Assembly (NCBI GenBank): GCA_001602645.1
Contig: LUYE01000012.1
Span: 68,042-101,042, forward strand
Length of the DNA stretch: 33,001 nt
DNA from: Methanosarcinales archaeon Methan_01
GTDB lineage: Archaea; Halobacteriota; Methanosarcinia; Methanotrichales; Methanotrichaceae
Direction of reading: 5' to 3'
Position numbers and translations under genes: made by a program. The notes under the pieces are model-generated. The model had not been told where the DNA came from. It was given only the letters and a program-made list of their open reading frames with translations, and ran no database searches. Each line of letters begins with the position of its first letter. Within the stretch, counting starts at the first letter, position 1. Shown here one piece after another: positions 29,477 to 33,001 of the stretch.

Positions 29477-30091
29477 ATGGCTGAAAAGAGATTCTACTCC
29501 CTCCCCGAGCTGCCCTACGCCTACAACGCCCTGGAGCCTCAGATCTCCGAGGCCCAGCTCCGGCTCCACCACGACAAGCATCACGCCGCCTACGTCAACG
29601 GCGCCAACGCCATCCTGGAGAGGCTGGAGAAGGCCCGGGAGGCGGGAACGGACCTGGACATGAAGGCGACCCTCAAGGAGCTCTCCTTCCAGGCGGGAGG
29701 CCACCTCCTCCACAGCCTCTTCTGGACGAACCTCGCCCCGGAGGCGAAGGCGGCCGAGGAGCCCAAAGGCGCGCTAGCCGACGCCCTCAAGGACGAGTTC
29801 GGCTCCTTCGCGAGGTTCAAGAAGGAGTTCTCCGCCGCCGCCGCGACCGTCGAGGGCTCCGGCTGGGCGGCCCTCGCCTGGTGCGGCATGACGAAGAGGC
29901 CCGTCATCATGCAGATCGAGAAGCACAACGTCAACGTCTACCCGATGTTCCGGATCCTCATGGTCCTGGACGTCTGGGAGCACGCCTACTACCTCGACTA
30001 CAAGAACGAGCGGCCGAAGTTCGTCGAGGCCTTCTGGAAGATCGTCGACTGGGACGAGGTGGGCCGGAGGCTAGAGGCGGCGATAAAATAG
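29477..30091 (+). CDS. sod: Fe/Mn superoxide dismutase
   Basis: Dismutes superoxide to oxygen and peroxide. The 204-residue protein has [18 protein letters not shown], the [14 protein letters not shown] helix with metal ligand His31, [10 protein letters not shown] with His79, and [20 protein letters not shown] with Asp165 and His169. All four ligands are present and the length is typical. Iron or manganese cannot be told from sequence. It completes a peroxiredoxin, ABM-like, SOD neighbourhood near the PerR-like regulator. Superoxide dismutase is unusual but not unknown in strict methanogens. Confidence 0.95.
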   Translation: MAEKRFYSLPELPYAYNALEPQISEAQLRLHHDKHHAAYVNGANAILERLEKAREAGTDLDMKATLKELSFQAGGHLLHSLFWTNLAPEAKAAEEPKGALADALKDEFGSFARFKKEFSAAAATVEGSGWAALAWCGMTKRPVIMQIEKHNVNVYPMFRILMVLDVWEHAYYLDYKNERPKFVEAFWKIVDWDEVGRRLEAAIK

Positions 30092-30162
30092 GCCGCCCGA
30101 AGCCGCAAGGCCCCGGAAGGCCCGTCTCAGGAGGAAGGCCTCCCTTCTTTTCTCCTCCTTAT

Positions 30163-30888
30163 TCAGAGATCCTCCTGCCGGCCCGTCACCATCTCGCTGA
30201 CCCAGTCCCAGTCGTGGTCGTAGACGTGGGCCGAGCAGCTGACGGTCGTGATGGAGCCGGGATCCGCTCCCACCCTCTCCGCCACGTATTCGAGGAGCCT
30301 GGTTAGGCCGTAGAGGTTTGCCGGATAGGCGCCCGCGAAGTCGTGGCTCCGGAATAGGGCCGTGAGGTGGAGCCTCCCCTGCCTAATTTTAAAGTCGTCG
30401 ACCATCATGCAGGGGACCTCCTCCTTCTCCGTATCGACGGGCGGGATCCACGTCACCGCCGAGGCCCTCCGCGAGTTCGGATTGGCCCGGAGGCGGCGGA
30501 CGACGTGCTCGATCTGGTCGACGGGGCCGTCGAGGCCTCCGGCCACCCCAAGGTCGTCCCGGACCTTGCCTGCCCCTCCCCCACCCCCGCCGGGGGCGGG
30601 GAGCGCCCAGGCCCGGAGCCGCTCGCCGTAGGTGTACTCAAAGCCGGGGTTGTTGCCGCTTATAAGCTGCTCTGCGTATTCCTCCAAGCGAGACTCATTC
30701 CAAGAGTACCACTCTACAGGGATCATATCCCTCCTAGGATCTTCCACCACCACCTCCAGGGCCAGGATCTCCCGGGTCCTGGTGCCCCGCTCGTCGGTGA
30801 TCTCCTCGCCGCCGCGCCAGATTAGCCCCAGCCCCCGCCGCCACGCCTCGGGGATCGTATCCGCCCGTATGAACCTTCCGACCCTCAC
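30163..30888 (-). CDS. thyA: Thymidylate synthase, archaeal type
   Basis: Methylates dUMP to dTMP; the archaeal enzymes probably use a methanopterin-type C1 carrier. The 241-residue protein has catalytic Cys160 in EEVPCMMVDDFKI, the phosphate-binding arginines in NSRRASAVTW, and RSHDFAGAYPANLYGLTRL, which supplies the HD and Asn contacts to the pyrimidine. It matches the short archaeal group. A Gly-rich stretch (LPAPGGGGGGAGKV, about 97-109) looks like a lineage-specific insertion. The start is GTG 30888 with GGTG 5 nt upstream. It supplies the substrate for Tmk. Confidence 0.9.
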   Translation of the reverse strand: MRVGRFIRADTIPEAWRRGLGLIWRGGEEITDERGTRTREILALEVVVEDPRRDMIPVEWYSWNESRLEEYAEQLISGNNPGFEYTYGERLRAWALPAPGGGGGGAGKVRDDLGVAGGLDGPVDQIEHVVRRLRANPNSRRASAVTWIPPVDTEKEEVPCMMVDDFKIRQGRLHLTALFRSHDFAGAYPANLYGLTRLLEYVAERVGADPGSITTVSCSAHVYDHDWDWVSEMVTGRQEDL

Positions 30889-30935
30889 AAGAACACCCTC
30901 TGTCGTTTGGGACCAAGGGCTGAAATAGTTGGCTC

Positions 30936-31466
30936 TTGAAGGTGGAAGGGCGGAACTTATTCAGCAGAGCCCTGGAGACCTACAAAATGCCCGACTTCGA
31001 GTGGGAGCTGGTGGCGGCCATAAACCGCTTCTTCGAGGCGGCAGGAATCAGGGGCGTCGCCTACCGGCTGAAGCAGAGCAGGTACACCCCCCAGGTCGTC
31101 GACCTCTTAGTCGACTCGCCCCACCCCCCCTACTACCTGGCCATCGAGTGCAAGAGCATCGACGCCCGGAAGGCGAAGACCCTCTACTTCACCCAGCACT
31201 TCTCCGCCGCTGGCGGCGTCCACCAGATCGAGAGGATCGACCAGTTCATCGATAGGACCGGACGGCGGGGGTTTTTGGCGGTGGAGCTCCGGAGGGGGCC
31301 CGGGAAGCCGAAGACCGCCCACCTCCTCCCCTGGAATGCTGCGATCGAGGCCTTCAGGTCCGATAGCCCCGGAATCCCGGTGGAGAGGATCGAGGCGGTC
31401 CCCCCCCTCGGAAGGAGGGACGGATCCTACCTCATCGAGGCGGGAGATCTTGATCGGGAAATTTAG
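30936..31466 (+). CDS. PD-(D/E)XK nuclease-like protein
   Basis: A 176-residue protein with the restriction-endonuclease-like core: WELVAAINRFFEAAGIRGVA (leading helix), QVVDLLVDSPHPPYYLAIEC followed by KS, giving the Asp and Glu-x-Lys of the PD-(D/E)XK motif, then HQIERIDQFIDRTGRRGFLA, a helix and strand typical of Holliday-junction resolvase-like members. It is conserved in appearance but has no known substrate. The start is uncertain: TTG 30936 is the first option, with no clear Shine-Dalgarno. It stands between thyA (divergent) and cbiT, with no restriction methylase, so it is more likely a repair or recombination nuclease. Confidence 0.7.
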   Translation: MKVEGRNLFSRALETYKMPDFEWELVAAINRFFEAAGIRGVAYRLKQSRYTPQVVDLLVDSPHPPYYLAIECKSIDARKAKTLYFTQHFSAAGGVHQIERIDQFIDRTGRRGFLAVELRRGPGKPKTAHLLPWNAAIEAFRSDSPGIPVERIEAVPPLGRRDGSYLIEAGDLDREI

Positions 31467-31506
31467 GGCCAATCAATTTTACTTCGCGCAAGAGGATTTG
31501 GATTAA

Positions 31507-31516
31507 GCTTATATCC
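31507..31516 (+). promoter_or_regulatory. TATA box of the cbi operon
   Basis: GCTTATATCC, centred about 27 bp before the cbiT ATG, predicts a leaderless transcript. No cobalamin riboswitch is visible in the 72-bp gap. Confidence 0.55.
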
Positions 31517-31538
31517 CCTTCCGCCACTCCCAAACCCC

Positions 31539-32069
31539 ATGAAGCTTCCCGGTACCGCGACCCAGCCGGAGAACGTCCAGATCGCCATAGGAAAGCTCGA
31601 CATCAGGCCAGGGATGGCCTTCCTCGACGTCGGATGCGGCTCAGGAGCCGTATCCCTCGCCGCCAGCAGGTTCACCGATCGGATATTTGGCATCGACCGG
31701 AGGCCCGAGGCTGTAGAGATCTCCAGAGCGAGGGTCCCGGCTGGTACCTTCCTCTGCGGCGAGGCGGCAGGGATCATCCCCGGCCTTCCCAAGATCGACC
31801 GGTGCTTCATCGGCGGGACGGCGGGGATCGAGGCCTTCTTTCCAGCGCTGATGGAGAGGCTATCTCCGGGAGCCGCCGTCGTCGCCGACCTCGCCAGGAT
31901 CGGGATCGCCTCGAGGGTTGCAGAGCTTATGAGGGGCGCGGGGATCTTCGAGGAGCTCCTCCAGATCGGGATAGCCCGGGGCTACGACCTCGCCGGAGAC
32001 ATCGCCCTCCGGCCGGAGAACCCCATCTTCATGGTGGTGGGGAGGCTTCCGGGAGGGCGGAGCCCATGA
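31539..32069 (+). CDS. cbiT: Cobalt-precorrin-6B C15-methyltransferase (decarboxylating) CbiT
   Basis: Methylates C15 and decarboxylates the C12 acetate side chain in anaerobic corrin synthesis. The 176-residue SAM-dependent protein has PGTATQPENVQIAIGKLDIR, the SAM loop LDVGCGSGAV, FGIDRRPEAVEISR and FIGGTAGIEAFFPALMERL, all CbiT features, without the CbiE domain. It is the first gene of the cbi run. Confidence 0.92.
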   Translation: MKLPGTATQPENVQIAIGKLDIRPGMAFLDVGCGSGAVSLAASRFTDRIFGIDRRPEAVEISRARVPAGTFLCGEAAGIIPGLPKIDRCFIGGTAGIEAFFPALMERLSPGAAVVADLARIGIASRVAELMRGAGIFEELLQIGIARGYDLAGDIALRPENPIFMVVGRLPGGRSP

Positions 32070-32142
32070 CAACAGGAGGACCGAGGATGGGGGGCCATCG
32101 GGGGAGACGACAGATCTCAGGAGAAGAGATGGAGGTTGCGAC

Positions 32143-32751
32143 GTGCTGATAGGGGTGAGCCTCGGCCCCGGGGACCCGGAGCTGATCACCCGGAAGGCGG
32201 AGAGGGCCCTTGCGGCCGCGGATAAGGTCTTCGTCCCCGGGAAGATGGCCGCAGATCTGGTCCGGCGGTACGCCGAGCCGGAGCTCCTCGACTTTCCCAT
32301 GATCTCGGATAAAAGGAGGCTCCTTGAGATCTGGGCTGAGAACGCGGACCGGGTCGCCTCCTGGGCCGCCCGCGGCGACGCCGCCTTCGCCTGCATCGGG
32401 GACGTCAACACCTTCTCCACCTTCTCCCACCTCAAGAGGCTGGTAATCGAGCGCCACCCGGAGGTGGAGATCGAGACGATCCCCGGGGTCGGGACGGCCC
32501 CCGCCCTGGCGGCGAGGCTCGGGGTCGACCTCTCGGAGTCGTTTCTGGTCTCCGACGGCTCCCCGGTGAATACGGTGATCAGGATGAAGGCGGTCCGTCC
32601 CGCCGAGATGGCAAAGGAGCTCGCGGCGGAGGGTTTCGACGAGTTTCTCCTGGGGGTCCGGCTCTACACCCCCGATGAGGTGGTCGTCAGAGGCGAGATG
32701 CCGGAGAAAAGCGACTACTTCAGCGTCCTCTGCGCCAGGAGGAGGAGATGA
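32143..32751 (+). CDS. cbiL: Cobalt-factor II C20-methyltransferase CbiL
   Basis: Methylates C20 of cobalt-factor II in the anaerobic cobalamin pathway. The 202-residue tetrapyrrole methylase has [20 protein letters not shown], the [14 protein letters not shown] loop and [18 protein letters not shown], typical of CbiL. The start is GTG 32143 with GGAGGT 6 nt upstream. It lies 73 bp behind cbiT and its stop overlaps the cbiF ATG, indicating coupled translation. Corrinoids are needed by the methyltransferases of methanogenesis. Confidence 0.92.
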   Translation: MLIGVSLGPGDPELITRKAERALAAADKVFVPGKMAADLVRRYAEPELLDFPMISDKRRLLEIWAENADRVASWAARGDAAFACIGDVNTFSTFSHLKRLVIERHPEVEIETIPGVGTAPALAARLGVDLSESFLVSDGSPVNTVIRMKAVRPAEMAKELAAEGFDEFLLGVRLYTPDEVVVRGEMPEKSDYFSVLCARRRR

Positions 32752-33001
32752 GGGTCCACTTCGTCGGCGCAGGGCCGGGGGACCCCGACCTGATAACCGT
32801 CAGGGGCGCCCGGCTCCTGGCGGAGGCGGACCTCGTCGTCTACGCCGGATCCCTGGTGAACCCCGCCCTCCTGGAGGGGCTCTCGGCAGAGCTCGTCGAC
32901 AGCAACAAGATCAACCTCGAGGAGATCAACGACCTTCTCCTCTCCGCCCTCCGGAGGGGCGAGAGGGTGGTGAGGCTCCACAGCGGCGACCCCTCCCTCT
33001 A
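32748..33001 (+). CDS. cbiF: Cobalt-precorrin-4 C11-methyltransferase CbiF, cut by the window edge
   Basis: ATG 32748 overlaps the cbiL stop (ATGA) and follows GGAGGAGG. The 84 visible residues read [33 protein letters not shown] and [12 protein letters not shown], the SAM-binding and substrate loops of CbiF, which methylates C11. The rest lies outside the window. Confidence 0.92.
   Translation, partial: MRVHFVGAGPGDPDLITVRGARLLAEADLVVYAGSLVNPALLEGLSAELVDSNKINLEEINDLLLSALRRGERVVRLHSGDPSL

Noticed and set aside
1-33001. CRISPR array or complete insertion sequence
   Set aside because: No regularly spaced repeats and no transposase or integrase frame were found.

Overview
The window looks like a chromosomal segment of a GC-rich methanogenic archaeon, most likely in or near the Methanothrix (Methanosaeta) lineage. 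Archaeal markers are ribosomal protein L40e, geranylgeranylglyceryl phosphate synthase, the tRNA(Ile2) agmatidine synthetase TiaS, the KEOPS subunit Cgi121 and an intron-bearing tRNA-Ser. Methanogen markers are the MptE pterin kinase (tetrahydromethanopterin pathway), an archaeal phosphoribulokinase, a small Dsr-like sulfite reductase protein, archaeal ThyA and anaerobic cobalamin genes. A family II pyrophosphatase fits the PPi-based acetate activation of Methanothrix. Genus assignment is inference. Many genes have a TATA box centred 21-32 bp before the start codon, which suggests leaderless or nearly leaderless mRNAs.

Layout. 1-4.3 kb: an edge gene start, a GyrI-like protein, then an accessory stretch (0.8-2.9 kb) with an unlisted AbrB-type regulator inside a 15-bp inverted repeat and a chain of very small same-strand genes, some with zinc motifs. 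It ends against a frameshifted isoprenylcysteine-methyltransferase-like gene and an MBL hydrolase. 4.3-10.2 kb: housekeeping block (ThiC, AMMECR1, rubrerythrin, phosphoribulokinase, an archaeal HTH regulator, TiaS). 10.2-12.5 kb: a compositionally different two-gene unit on the minus strand, an AlbA_2/Schlafen-like plus GHKL-like protein overlapping a ParA-type ATPase. This is the best candidate for an undescribed, possibly defensive, system. 12.5-19.2 kb: pyrophosphatase, a 545-bp non-coding gap with a possible structured RNA, Tmk, MptE, a secreted Cys-rich protein, the Dsr-like protein and a COG1340 coiled-coil protein. 19.3-25.9 kb: MBL hydrolase, Cgi121, DUF2150, two M24 peptidases, GGGP synthase, L40e, tRNA-Ser(CGA) with two unusual insertions, malic enzyme. 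26.0-26.75 kb: a strongly A+T-rich island with a DUF2441 gene. 26.8-30.1 kb: a NYN-domain protein and an oxidative-stress cluster (Fur/PerR regulator with an operator palindrome, divergent peroxiredoxin, a small ABM-like protein, superoxide dismutase). 30.2-33.0 kb: ThyA, a PD-(D/E)XK-like protein, then cbiT-cbiL-cbiF running off the right edge.

The most notable observations are: a tRNA-Ser(CGA) that becomes canonical only after removal of a 33-nt D-arm and a 31-nt T-loop insertion; two genes whose Shine-Dalgarno and protein N-terminus both point to a CTG start codon; the ParA/AlbA_2 unit; the tiny-gene operon; and the AbrB gene flanked by outward-facing duplicated start signals.
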